Source of the DNA: Pipra filicauda
Lineage: Eukaryota > Chordata > Aves > Passeriformes > Pipridae
Assembly: GCF_003945595.2 (NCBI RefSeq)
Contig: NW_024104507.1
Coordinates: 248,001 to 312,000 of the forward strand
DNA: 64,000 bases
Direction of reading: 5' to 3'
Below are positions 11,968 to 24,513 of this stretch, piece after piece (positions within the stretch are counted from its first letter, which is position 1; every line of letters begins with the position of its first letter). Both the position numbers and the translations under genes were made by a program. The notes beneath the pieces were generated by a model. That model searched no databases. It was not told the origin of the DNA and saw only the letters and a program-made list of their open reading frames with translations.

Positions 11968-14900
11968 GTACAACAATTTAAGAGGTTTTGCTTTTTTTTC
12001 CCCCCCTTGATATTCACCTGTGATTTGGCAATTGAAAGTCTAAGTCTGTTCAGGTTCTCAAAGAAAGCTGTGGAAGGACATTGTGTTTTCTTTTCAGAAC
12101 AGGAGTGGATGGGGCTCAAAAGAATATTCATGATACAATTCACATTCTCCCAGGTCAGGTCTGCTTCTTTTTTCTAAAGCATTCAGAGCTCTGTCTGGCT
12201 TGAGAAATGACAGCCAACATGCTTGAACTGCAAAGAATTTTCATTTTTTGCTCTATATCAGGCCCTGAGACCTTTTGACTACATTGGATCTAATGCAAGA
12301 CTTAGTGTGTATAAGGCCAAGGACAGTCTCTTTAAACAGAATTAGGTTCTGTTGGTTCAATTGTCTTATCTCTAAGTCAGCAGAACGAGGTATTCAGTGT
12401 GAAGAGAGACAAACAACATATTTTTTGGCTGTTAAAGTAGTTATTCATTTCTACCACGTGTTATCAGCTTATCTGAAGCAATGATAACAAAAAAAACCCC
12501 AAGACTGAACTATCAGAATTGGTTTTTTTCAGAAGTCCTCAACATGCTCAAAGTTTTTCCAGGTAAATCTAAAACCTACAAGGGAGTGGGAACTCCTGCC
12601 AAAATAGACTGCACTGAGTCTCTGTTGAAATGAGCCATCAGGGTTTTTTCATTAGTAAATTAGTCTTATCTCAAAGATTCACTTTCGGACAAGAGAGGAC
12701 TATATTTAGTTCTAGTTCTCAGTCAGTGACTGTCACTCTCTCTCATTGTATTGAGGAGACATTAAGAAGTCTATTCTTCCATTCTTTTGTCTTGCTCCTT
12801 GCAAAACACTGACAAGTTGAGTGGGAAGCAGCAGCTGGAAAAGGAGCAGGGGAAAAAAAAACCAAACCAAAACATAACAAAAACCCTCCACAAAAAGCCA
12901 AACTCACAAAAAACCCCCACAGGGTAAGGAGCATTTTGGTCTTGGCTTAAAATCTCGGGGGCAGTGGAACACATTTGCCTTGGAGAAACTTGCTCAGTGA
13001 GATTTTAGTCAAACAAGCAGTTAAGAACAGTGTGATACCAAGATTTAATTCAAGCAGAGCCCCCTCAATTGTTTCACTGCTTGTAAAGAGCAGCCAAACA
13101 AGACCTGCAGCTCACACGTGAAGGAATTGTCTCCGGTTCTGTGGCTCTGCAGCAGTCAGGACTCATCTTTGCCCAAAACTCATATGGCAGAACAGAATTT
13201 GGTTCCTGTTATCGAATCAGAGCCTTAGGGAATGAAAAAGGTTCTCTCCAAGTGTATTACTACCATCTTCAGAGGAGCAATAAAAGGAAGGATAAACCTG
13301 ACTTATCGTCATCAGTTATGATGGGGGTAGTGTCATTCTCATCTGCAGCACTTGAATCACAGCCCTTCACATGCTTTCCATCTCCTGAGGAAGCAGGAGA
13401 TGACTCTTATGACAAAGCACTGTTTCATTTTAATCCACTACCTGTGTCCTGAGATGAAAATGATCAGTCAGGGTAGCAGACCATAACCAGAAAGCAAGGA
13501 GTTCTAAACACAGCAAACAGATTGACAGGCTAATAAATAAAATAACTATATCCTAAGCCTCTTTCAACCAGAGGGATATAAAACCCCTTCTTATTTTGGT
13601 TGTCCTTGCCCGGAATTTTTTAAAATCTATCTCTGCAACAGAAAAAAAAAAAATATTGCCATCAACATAACCACAGCAGCAAATCTTTTCTGGCCAAGCA
13701 AAGACAAGAAGATCTTAGACTTCCTGCAAGCTTCTTGCACTGTAAATGATGCAATTTTGAATTTCCACAAGTAGAGTGATGAATGGGGGATATGCAATAT
13801 GGGGATATTGCATTTATATTTGTATACTACTCTCTATAAATCAGATGAACATTGTCTGATCCCTCACTGCTGATGTACCTGGTACTGTCACTTCCATCTG
13901 TGCCTCAGCTGTTCCTTCACTACTGAAAGATCTAGTGCGACTGTGACAAGTTCCTTATTGATTGCAAAGACATCATTCAGATTCCAAAATCAAGGAATTG
14001 CAATGCATAATCTGCTGCTGAATGACTCCTGGCACTTTAGTATGTAGCTGAACTCTCCACTCCCATCTAGTAGAAATGTTTTATACTCAACTTGTGTGTC
14101 CATCCATAAATAACATATCATGAGGACCATTGGAAAGGCAGCCCAAAAACATCAGAAAGCAAAAGCAAGTATAATGAAATGAGAAATCTTAAAATTCACA
14201 CCCAGAAAAAAGAAAGAAAAGTAATTTCGGGAAAAAGGCAGTAATATTTAAAAATTCAGTAATATAAGCAAACACGTGAAAACACATTTTAAAAAGTTCT
14301 TGTTAAAAAACCCACAAATCCCCCAGCATTTACCAGCAGCTACCACACTGTGGCATCCTATGATAACAAAGTATGTGACTGTGTATTTGAGAGAAATTAA
14401 CTTTAAGAAGACCAAAAACACTTCTGATAATCTAGAGCAAGATATGTGGATAAATGTTGACCTTTTAACAGCAGCGAACATAAAACAGTAGACTTTCCGT
14501 CTCTCAGAAGGCTGCTTAAATTATTGTCTTTTACTTAAGGAAGGGCATTTAATCCATAACCTTCGCAGTTATCTGTGAAACACTTCAAAGTTCTCAAAGC
14601 AAAAAAAAAAAAAAAAGTCTAAGGTATTGACAATAAAAAAATTGCTAATTAGAAGGAAATGGAAAATGGAAACGGAAAGTGACTGTCCATGTAAAGTTCA
14701 TTTGGCTGTACTGAGTTATTCTAGTCCTTTAGTGGTATAACAATATTCATGGTATTGTCAAGAGATTTTATTTAAAAAAAAATATAAGTACTTGGGTTTA
14801 TATTTGTAAAAGGAGAACTAATAAACAAAGTAGAAATATTGCTGCATTGTCTGTACAGAGAAGTCACCAGTATTGGAGTACATACTTAATGGTAGATGTT

Positions 14901-17900
14901 GAATGGTGCTAGAATAAATTGAAAATCCAAAATTATGCAGCACAGCTCCATTAATACATAAAGATTTCATCATGATTAATGGCAGTATAATGCATACTCA
15001 AGGAATGAAAAATAATTTGTCTCACATAATGGGTTACCACCTTGTCAGTTGAGGAGACTCAATTTTGCTGTGACCTTCCAACAAATGCAGTCACAGGTTC
15101 ATTAGCCACGTTCTTTGCGTGACCTAGAAAAATACAATGGAAATCCAATTTTTGAAGTCCGTTACAAAATGTTTTTCTATTTCTGGGCTGAATGCAATAA
15201 TGGGATGAGTATATATTGGAACAGGGGACTGATCAGTAAGAACCACCCTGTTCAATCTTATGGTTTTTCATTCAGGAATACAGGGCCATCAGTTGTTCCA
15301 GATCATTCCTTTTGTAGCACAGAAGAGACAAATAGGTATGTACACTTCCACTTTTAATGGAATGGTCTTACTTTATTGTAAACCAGTTGACAAAGTGCTG
15401 GTTTTTGTGAGCTTTCAGAGGAGTGTGAATGTATAGAATCTCCTTACACTTCAACACAGCAAGTCTAAAAAAGCCACAACCCAAGTCTTTTGTTACAAGT
15501 AAAGGCTTGAAGGCTGGATAATTTGTTCAAGTGGGGGGTATTGTTATCTCAAGTGCTGTAGATGGTTATCACAGACCCACGAATTTGTTATCTCAGCCAG
15601 AAGAAAATTACTTTCTTCAAAATGGCTCATCTCAGTTATCATACCTAATGCAGTGTGGATTAAGACAAGGAGGGCTGACTAGAGGAGGAGAAGCACAGCT
15701 AGATCTGCCACCAAGAGCTTGGAAATGTGACATGGCACATTGTACATGTGCTGTGAAGTAGCAGTATGGCAAGCTGGTTAGCCTGAAAAATAGAAGCATT
15801 TTTCCCCGAGGTCTGCTTGACATCACATCATGAATAGCTATTAAATTGCTTTTACGTTTATTCAGTGCACTCAGCAGGTAATAACACAGAAAGGATAAAA
15901 GATTATAAGCCAAATTAGACACAATGGTCCTTCTCTCAATGTGTGAATGACTCTCTGAAACTTCCTATCAGATGAAGTACAAGGTCACTGAAAACTACCC
16001 CAACCAGCTTTGAACATAAACTTGGGTTCAAAGCAGCGCAGCTGCAAAGATGAGATGCTCTGCTCAGACTAATAAAATATACACACTTAGTATCACTTCA
16101 CTGCCTCACACACAGTTGTACTGACTTAAACCTCAGTCTCCAGTGGATGACAATTTCCTCACAGATCCTGAATTCAACACATCCCTTTGACAAGCCAGAG
16201 GCAAAAAACGCACCCCAAGAGCCCCCCACCCAGGCCCCCAAAACAATGAAGTTTGAGTGAACGAGAGAAAATTTTTACAATGGTACAGAAAAATGTCCAA
16301 AAACCTCACTAAGCACTGGGAAAAGTTAACTCAAGTATATGCCTAAACCATAAGTTACCATGTGTATTCGGGTTTCATTGTGCCAGCTGGGGTAACCACA
16401 GCCCCAGAGCTGGAGCACCATGGGAGTTGGTCCCATAATGATCATCAGGGCAACTAATTCAGCATTTGGATCTGCTTTGATTGCTAAAGCTCAAGCCATA
16501 ACCTTTCTGTTCTCCACACAGACAATAACATGATGTTGAGGGAGGATATATTGCACTGACACCCCTTGCCCATACATACAGAAGATGACTCCTGGCAAGT
16601 TTTTCTCCATTTGTTATATTCACTATACCCCTGTCAATGAAGGCTGGACTTTTCAAAGACATTCAGAGGTCTACAAAGCCTAGGGAAGATTTTGAGAAGT
16701 TCCCAAAATCAAGTGTCTTCCCAAATTTAATTTGTCTGAGAGGTCTTTTTCATCCTCTTACCTTCTCTCATTCCTTTACTTTCTTCCCTTACACTTCAAA
16801 AGTTTTTTGTATTCACTGAACAATTGTACATCTTTTAAATCCCTTCCAGAGTCTTTAAAACCAAAGGAAGAAAAAAAAATAGTCACCCCAAATCTTTAGC
16901 TCAGAAAAAGCCCCCACTTTCTCAAAGATCTAAAAACCAAAAATTTGATAGAACTATCTTTCAGTCATCAGTTCAATATGGTCACATTCTCCTACTCATA
17001 GTCAATGAAAACTGTATAGTTAGAGAAACAGGAAATTTACTTGTTTTCCCTGCCCCCTTTTCCATTACATTAGAAAAAAAAAAAAAACAAACTACAAAAA
17101 CAAAAGCATAGCCACAGATACAGTTACACTCTTTCAATGTTGAGAAATTCAGAAAAAAATTCAAATAATGACACACACACGCACACAAAAAAAAAAAACA
17201 AGTTCAAGATATGATTTCTCTATCAGAAAGAGGGATCTGAAAACAATCAAAAATACATTAGGGTGGGTGACATGTTCAGTAAATTGAAGGCAAGACAATT
17301 CCTGTAAATCAGCCTGATGTGGTAGATTAAATTTAAAGCTACCCAGGATATGGACAACAGTCTGTCCTAGCAGGGTTATTTACATGGACATCAATTAAGA
17401 CTGTATATTTGTTTTTTCCTCTTGCTCCTATACTATGTCATATCTTTCTGATAAGCTGTTTTTTTCAGTGGGGAAGAAAGAAATAATCATAATGATCACA
17501 TCAGGAAGAAACATTCTACCCTGGTCAAAACTGCACTTCTAAGAGAACATTTCTTTAGTTAGCTTAAGAAATTTTCTATTTCACTGACTTCATCTCAGAG
17601 TAAGCAAATAAAGTTCAGTAAACCAGTAAAATTATAAAGCTAAGATGCTACTTTAAAAAATATTGTGGGGAAGGGAGCACATGCACCATAGAACAAAGCA
17701 ATCTTCCAGTGTTTATTGTCAGGGAAATTTAAGTATCCATAAAGGACCTGAGACTACCTTGTGGCTGAGGTGAAACAATCAGGTTCTAAAGCAGTCAAAG
17801 TAATGGATCTCCTCCTTGGGTTAAAGTAGAGCTATTCCACTGGCAGCACGAGGGGAACCCAAAGGGCATTTTGTTTCCTTTAAGGGAGCTGAAGTTTAGC

Positions 17901-20455
17901 ACAGCCCAGAGCCACAGCCTGAAAGCTCCTGTTGGTTCGGTTTAATCTCATTCACCAAACCAGAACTTATTTATGTCAGGAGCTCATCACTGTTAAAGAG
18001 ACAAAATAAAGTGTTGGTATTTGATAAAATTGTCTTAGCACAGTCAAGGTGACACAGCAGCAGATCTCTGCCCAGGCAGAGCACTTTTATTAGGGGGAAA
18101 TGAAGAAAAGATGAGCCAATGACCTTTGTACTGCCTTTCTCAATCATTCAAGAACAGGCACAATTTTACCTGAATGAGATAGAATTTTGTGGCTTGTCCT
18201 CTGTAAATTCTAGGCAATACAAAATAACCAAGAACAGAAGCAGAGCATAGGAAGTGCCATAAACAATCAGCAAAAATTATTTTCTAAGAAGGATTTCTGT
18301 TCACTCAGCACAGTGTAAGTCTCACTCTCTCTTTAGTCAGTGCTATCGTAATAAAGCCTTTGGGTGGCTATAATTCCATCAGTGCTGCTGTAGTGATAAA
18401 ATATACTGTCTATTAGTTTAAATTTATTGCCTAATGTTATACAAAACTACTCATAAAAGCAATGGAGAATGATCAGTTATTTTTATTAAAAAAAAAGAAC
18501 AACACAAAAAGATGCCAGACTCTGACCTGGAAGACACGTGGATAGGATGACTATCAAATGAGGACAAGAAGGGAATAGGACAACTTAGAAAATTATGAAG
18601 GAGTATAGCAATACTCATGCTTACATTTTCCATGATTTAAAAATGATTTAGAATAGTACTAACTGCGAGTAACAAATCTGGATTCCATTGCATCATCTTG
18701 GGAGATTCATAGCAAATGTTATTTCAAAGTCACTGCCTGTAGAGAATACAAGCTTTTTATTTAGTCCATGTATCATATGATTTAATAGAGCAAAACAATA
18801 TTACCAAGATTTGGGCTAGTATTATTTAATTACCTTAAAATTATACATGAATGGAAAGCCAAAAAGAAAATTAGGATACATTTCTACATGACTGTCATTG
18901 ATTTTCCTGCTGAAAACAGGAAGTCTCTTTTCAATATTCCTAAAAAAAAAAAAAAAAAGATACTAAAATCTTTATCTAAAACATTAATAGACACATGCAA
19001 AGCTAACCAGCCAGAACAGGATTTTCTTATGTGCTGTTAATCTTGGATCTGCCTGTGCTAATCACTAACACTGATGGCAGAAAGAAAAATGTACCTTAAG
19101 ATGGTTCAACAGCAAATAATGGGTCAAATATTTGCAAATTCAGCTCTTCAAACTAAAGGATAAAATTCTGGAAAATGTATTTGCTATTTTACAAAAAAAA
19201 CCCAAAAACAAACAACGACCCCAAACAACAATAAAACACTAAGTTTACTTTGTGGCTGAGACTCAATTCTATGCAATATAAAACAAAGTAAAGCTTTGTG
19301 GTCGAGCCTTCTGAAGATATTCTTTAGTAATCATACATCCTTAACTGCATTAGTAGTAGCTTATACATCTATGGATGCCTGTTGCTACTTAATTTTAAAA
19401 GGTTTCTAATCTTGTAATGAAACTGTATTTTTGACCAGTCACAAAGCAGAATCTGATTTGAGCATCATAATATAATTAATTGTGGATTTTAGTGTCTCAT
19501 TTGAAATAATTTATTCAGATTTGAGAAATACACTGCACATCTATGATTGCATTACATAAAAAGCAAATAAACTACATAATTGAAAATTAACCACATGGAT
19601 TATTTATCATAAAATGGAATTACTTGGAGATCAAAGACTGGTGCCAACCAGTTTGCAGTTTGTCTCTTGTTTGGTCACTTGCAGCTGTAAAACAAGAGAC
19701 TGAAACTCTGCTGCTTGATTTTTAACTGCTTTAACAGTACTTGGAAAGTGATTGGAAAAGTTGGGTCAATCACACTCGAGACTCAAAATGGGCTTCACAT
19801 TTGGTGGGCGAATAAAAATATTACAGTGCAACCTATAATTTTATGAGCCTTCATAGACTGCTAAAAGAATAAATGAAAAAAAAAAAGAGAGGAACTGTAT
19901 GGCCTTTGGAAATGTACAGTACAGAATATAATTGCTCTGATTTCCACCTGCAGATTTTGCATCTGAAGGATATCAGGAGTAGTAATATTTTGGTGTATTG
20001 TTTCTGAAAGCACTCTCTGCTGTGTTATCCAACCAGTCATCACCCATGACTGCCATAGCACATGGTAACTGGGAGATATAATAGGCAATTTTCAAATCAC
20101 GACCTATAATATTCACAGGAAAACTGGAAACTCGTGTGTGTTACTTGACTGCTTTGTTACCTGCAGGGTAGAGCAGAGCTCTCTGGGGTTCACCTGATGC
20201 TACATCTGAAGAAAGGTGAACAAGCACACACTGTGGGTGCTTAAAGAACAAAATACAACTGAATGGGAGCGGTGGAAAAGCAAGACACCAGGCTATGGAT
20301 AAGGAAATAATGGAGCTCACAGTAAGGAGGAATCTGAGACTTAGTACTCACACAGCATCAGAACTGCTGGTTCTAACCCAAAGAGACACAGCTCTTCTGC
20401 TTCCTTTCTTTGCTTACACTGAAACACAAATGAAAACCAGACTCCACATCAACAG
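11968..20455. other. Long non-coding stretch with simple tracts
   Basis: 8.5 kb of AT-rich unique DNA. It contains a C7 run (12000-12006), A/C-rich low-complexity stretches at 12851-12920 and 19191-19238, a short CA/CG-containing repeat next to an A run at 17170-17200, and A runs at 14601-14616 (A16) and 18942-18958 (A17). The longest frames are 103 codons (13141-13452, plus), which begins at a non-ATG codon, and 96 codons (15632-15922, minus). I recognise no domain in either. Confidence 0.55.
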
Positions 20456-20711
20456 GTTCTTGCCCTCCTTGTGCTGGGGGTCCCGGAGCTGGATGCAGAA
20501 CTGCAGGCAGGGTCTCACAGAGCAGAGGGGAGGAGAATCACCTCCCATGACCTGCTGCCCACTCTGCTTGTGATGCAGCCCAGGAGATGTTTGGCTCTCT
20601 GGGCTGCCAGAGCACATTGATGGCTCAAGTCCAGCCTCTCATCCATCAGCACCCCCAGGTCCTCCTCCTCAGGGCTGCTCCCAGTGAGTTCTTTCCCTCA
20701 GTCTGTACTCA
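20456..20711 (-). mobile_element. CR1 LINE fragment, C-terminal ORF2 region
   Basis: On the minus strand this piece reads through the end of the CR1 reverse-transcriptase ORF. The frame contains RPCLQFCIQLRDPQHKEG, matching the well-known RPHLEYCVQ...GPQHKKD block near the C terminus of avian CR1 ORF2. Nucleotide blocks such as catcagcacccccaggtcct (20643-20662 region) and the gcagcccaggag block near 20574 are also typical. Both the 3' tail and most of ORF2 are missing, and the frame has decayed, so the copy is inactive. The 67-codon minus frame and the 92- and 80-codon plus frames here are parts or shadows of this element, not host genes. Ends are approximate. Confidence 0.88.
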
Positions 20712-23630
20712 TGTCTACACTGTAGTCCCCCTCCACTACAAAACCTTGCCACATAAACACAAGACAAGGATAAAACAAATGCTTTTTGGCATATCTTCTC
20801 TCCCTTGTTCAGCTGAAAAAAAGGAGTAACAGAATGGTTTGGTGGGCACCTGGTGCCCAGTCATGGTGAATCCATCACAGTCCTTTTTCTTGTCTACTTC
20901 TTCCCCCTACCTTAATAGATACATCTCCTTTCTTACTTCCCTGCTTTCTATGTCCTTCCAGTCTGTCAGTCAGCACAACCTTTCCTGACACATTTTGACC
21001 TTTACAATTCATAGATAAAATAACATTTTCTGACTCCATATAATTTCAGTGTAAAACCGTGCTCTATTTAAGTGGAAGGAACTGGGCTATCCACATCAAT
21101 TTTGTATAATGTGTTCTGCCAAATTAGTCAGTGAATATCATGACATTATACAGAAAAGGCCTATTTGGTTTCTATGAAGCCATTTATCAGGCATACTATA
21201 AGGAACAATACATCAATAATGTGGTGCCACATGAGCAAATGCGGCAGAAGTTTTGTCCCTTCACTTTTGTGTAATTTCACAGTGCATAAAGATGAGATAA
21301 TTTGACCCTTGAGAGAATAGTGCCTTCATGCAAACATGTGCACTGAAATCAACTTGTCAGATTATCGCCCAAAATTAGGGCTAAGCAGATTTTATGTATT
21401 ACTAGTTTGCCTTTCAATTCTGAAAGTACCATCAACTTTCTCACCAATGTGTCAGTCAGCACAAAATCCCAGCACTCATTTGATGTATTAAATTCTTACA
21501 GGGAGCTGTCCCACACTACCTGTTCTTGGCCCACTGCTCTCCCCTTTAATTCATCTTCTGCCTACGATCTTATACATTTGTATCTCCTCCAAATATGCAG
21601 AACATCTAATTGTCTTAGTTTACACCTGTTGTATCTGCAGCTTGCTAAATGAAGAAAAATTATTAAGGTGTCCATACTTCAGCTGTTTTGACTGTCTGTA
21701 CAACAAAGATAATTCCATGACTGATATTATATTCAAACAACTCTCACACTGGTTCATATGTCTTTGTGTGTTCATTTTCAAGCATTATTAAAGATTTGAT
21801 TACATGCCATATGAAACTTTTGGGAGAACTATTGTCCAACATCTGACACTTCATCATTCTTCTAAAAAAAGGATTCCAAAGCCACTCAAAGCAATTGCCA
21901 CTGTGCCCTATGCATTTGTGCTGCTCAATTGATGTGGACAATTATAAATTTCCTAGTAGACCAAATTCTCTCCCCGAAGCTCAACGAAATGTGTATCTGG
22001 ATGCAAGGCAGAACAAGCATAGAGAGGTGCAAGCCTGAACAATTTATACCTTTCAAAAATATATATTCAGTGAAAGGCCTGAGAGGAAGGTCTTATGAAA
22101 GGTAAATTAAATACATTACCTTTCACTACCTGTTTTTATTCTGTGTGGAAAAGCTGTCATTTTATCAGGATGAAAAAATAACGGAAGAATATACGTACTA
22201 AATGTGAAAGTCAAACTGAAGTCTAATGAATTTTGTATGCTCATGAGTTCAGATAATTTTTTCCATCTGTTTTGATGCTGACTGATAGAGAATAATCTAA
22301 GTGAACAAAAACTTCTCAGAAGTTCCTGAGCACCTTGGAGCTTTGTATACTTGAATATTTCCTATATGACCTTTGACTATGGTATTATAGATGAAAGTTC
22401 TGGTAAGGAATTAGGAGAAGCAAGCAAATGATTAAAAGAACCAATCCCAATTTGCATTTGCAAAGCCCAAGTGATAAATACTGAGTTCTTTAGTTCCTGT
22501 GTGAAATTCAAGGCTTCAGAGACAGAAGTAGCAGAGTTTTAGAACATCTTCAAAATGTAATGCCTTTCTCAGTGTTTCATTACTTTCCCCCCCAATATGT
22601 ATTACAAAAATTAGAGTGAACACCATTGAAAGAAAGCCAGAGGAGAAATGGTACTTCTGTGGCTCAGATCACTATTCCTGGGATTCACAGAAGTCTACAG
22701 AAAGTAAGGCTATTTACAGTCTGCCTCAAGGCAGATTTTACGACATCACTTAACATCGTCCTATTATAAATCATCACAGAAAAATTCACACTTAAGTTGC
22801 TTTCCAGTTCCTGCAGGAGGAAAGGGGCACAAAGGAGCTCTCCCTTCCATAAATAACTGCTAAGGACTAGAGCTATTTGTTAGGAAGCCAGCAACTTCAA
22901 AGGTTGGCTTTATTGGAATTACTGGTAATGCACTACTTTGAATGAGTAAAGCTATGACAAGTTCTTTCCTATATGAAGGGCTACTGCAGGTAAAGTGTGT
23001 GATTGAACACAAGAAACACTATAAAATGCCTTGAACTTTCAAAAAGAATAGCTTGTTTAAAATTATCTTTAGAACAATAGCCCTAAGTAAGCTTTTTGCA
23101 GGTGATGATACTTCAGATGTCATTTCTTCTTTGAAGGCAGTGCTGGAAAGATTGGAATTGTTTTTCTTCATAATTATTACATATATATTTTCGGATTCAT
23201 AAATTGTTAAATTTTACATCCCCTTCAGGAATCAAAACACAAATGCATCCCATGATTCCTTCAGAAACGCTCATTGAAAGGAAAAATCAAAATCTTGTAT
23301 GAGTATTCTAAATTATTATTTTGATTAAATGTTACATATTCACAACATATGTCAGTGCTAATGTCTTACCTTCTTAAACTTCTTCCAAGATAAAGTCCTG
23401 CTAACCCTATTTATGACTACAGTGAGATCACTTGCAATGGAGCTATTTACTTTAGCTAGTACCAAACCAAAATTCAGTCAGCTTATTTCAGGAGTAATCA
23501 TGCCCAAGTTTGGGTTTTGACATAAGAATATATTAAAAATACCATTAACATAATAATAACATTTGCTATTTACAGAAATATTAGACAAATTTTATAGGTA
23601 GTTTTAAGGAGGCCAAATTCTACCAAGAGC

Positions 23631-23655
23631 TAAGTATCTCTTATCTAAGTATCTC
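23631..23655. repeat. Duplicated 10-mer, period 15
   Basis: taagtatctc occurs at 23631-23640 and again at 23646-23655, separated by ttatc. This is a minor local duplication with no evident role. Confidence 0.7.
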
Positions 23656-24485
23656 GTTGGCTTCTGTTGACCAGTTGAGTGGTCACGGCCATAATTCTGT
23701 ATACCAGGGTCAAATGTGCTGCTTCTGTAGATTGGAACAGCTGAATCAGAATGGTTCTGTTACGGTGCTGTCTGTGTGGGGGAGATGTAAAATGTGTATA
23801 TCTGTCACTGCTTAAGAAGAGAATTCTCATTTCATGGAGAGACTGATGCATTTTGCCTCCACAAGCAAAAAGCTCAGAATGCCTGTTTTAATTGCCTGAA
23901 GTTATAACTAAACCCACTAACAAATGTATGTAGCATATGCACAATGATTCAAGGCACAGTGAATCACACAAGAGAAGAATCACAAATAAGAAGTGAAGAA
24001 GTTTCTGCTTTTCAGGGCCACCTGACATGAACCTATAAAAGATGTGGCTGCATATACAGAGAGAGGAGAGGCCTGGAAAAACACATAACCATTTTAAACA
24101 CCTGTTCCATAATATTTTCTCGTAGAATACTTGAAGCCATTTTGTGTCTTATTTATGATCCAACCACACAGCAGATGTATCAATGTAGCTGAAAACACTC
24201 CAGGAAAATACACACAACAGGAAAATATTTTTCAAGGACTTAAATATCTCAAGGCAGTTCTACCTTAGTTTCAAGTTAAATCTAATAAAGCCTAGTCACA
24301 TTCCAAAAAAGAGAATGAATATCTTCCTCTGAGCATAGATATTAAGTGCAGTACTGCACAATTCTGGTTAACCAGCAAACCTACAGGCATAAGTTTCTTG
24401 TTTCACCCAAAAATGTTTTCCTTATGTACTTTATGTAAGTAAATCTTACTTTGTGTAAGCCTAAAGTAGGTTAAACTAGTTTTAG

Positions 24486-24513
24486 GCACGTGTAAGTGTA
24501 AAGCACGTGTAAG
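24486..24513. repeat. 11-bp direct repeat with two CACGTG motifs
   Basis: gcacgtgtaag occurs at 24486-24496 and 24503-24513, a 17-bp period. Each copy contains the palindromic E-box CACGTG (24487-24492 and 24504-24509), the site class bound by bHLH-zipper factors such as USF, MYC/MAX and CLOCK/BMAL. The same neighbourhood has further gtaag repeats (24435-24460), so the E-boxes may simply come from local duplication. Regulatory function is untested. Confidence 0.6.

Noticed and set aside
13141..13452. 103-codon plus-strand frame
   Set aside because: It starts at a non-ATG codon, has no recognised domain, and is not flanked by convincing exon boundaries.
20295..20829. Overlapping plus-strand frames of 92 and 80 codons and a minus frame of 67
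   Set aside because: They fall on the CR1 fragment; the minus frame is the decayed CR1 ORF2 end and the plus frames are its shadows.
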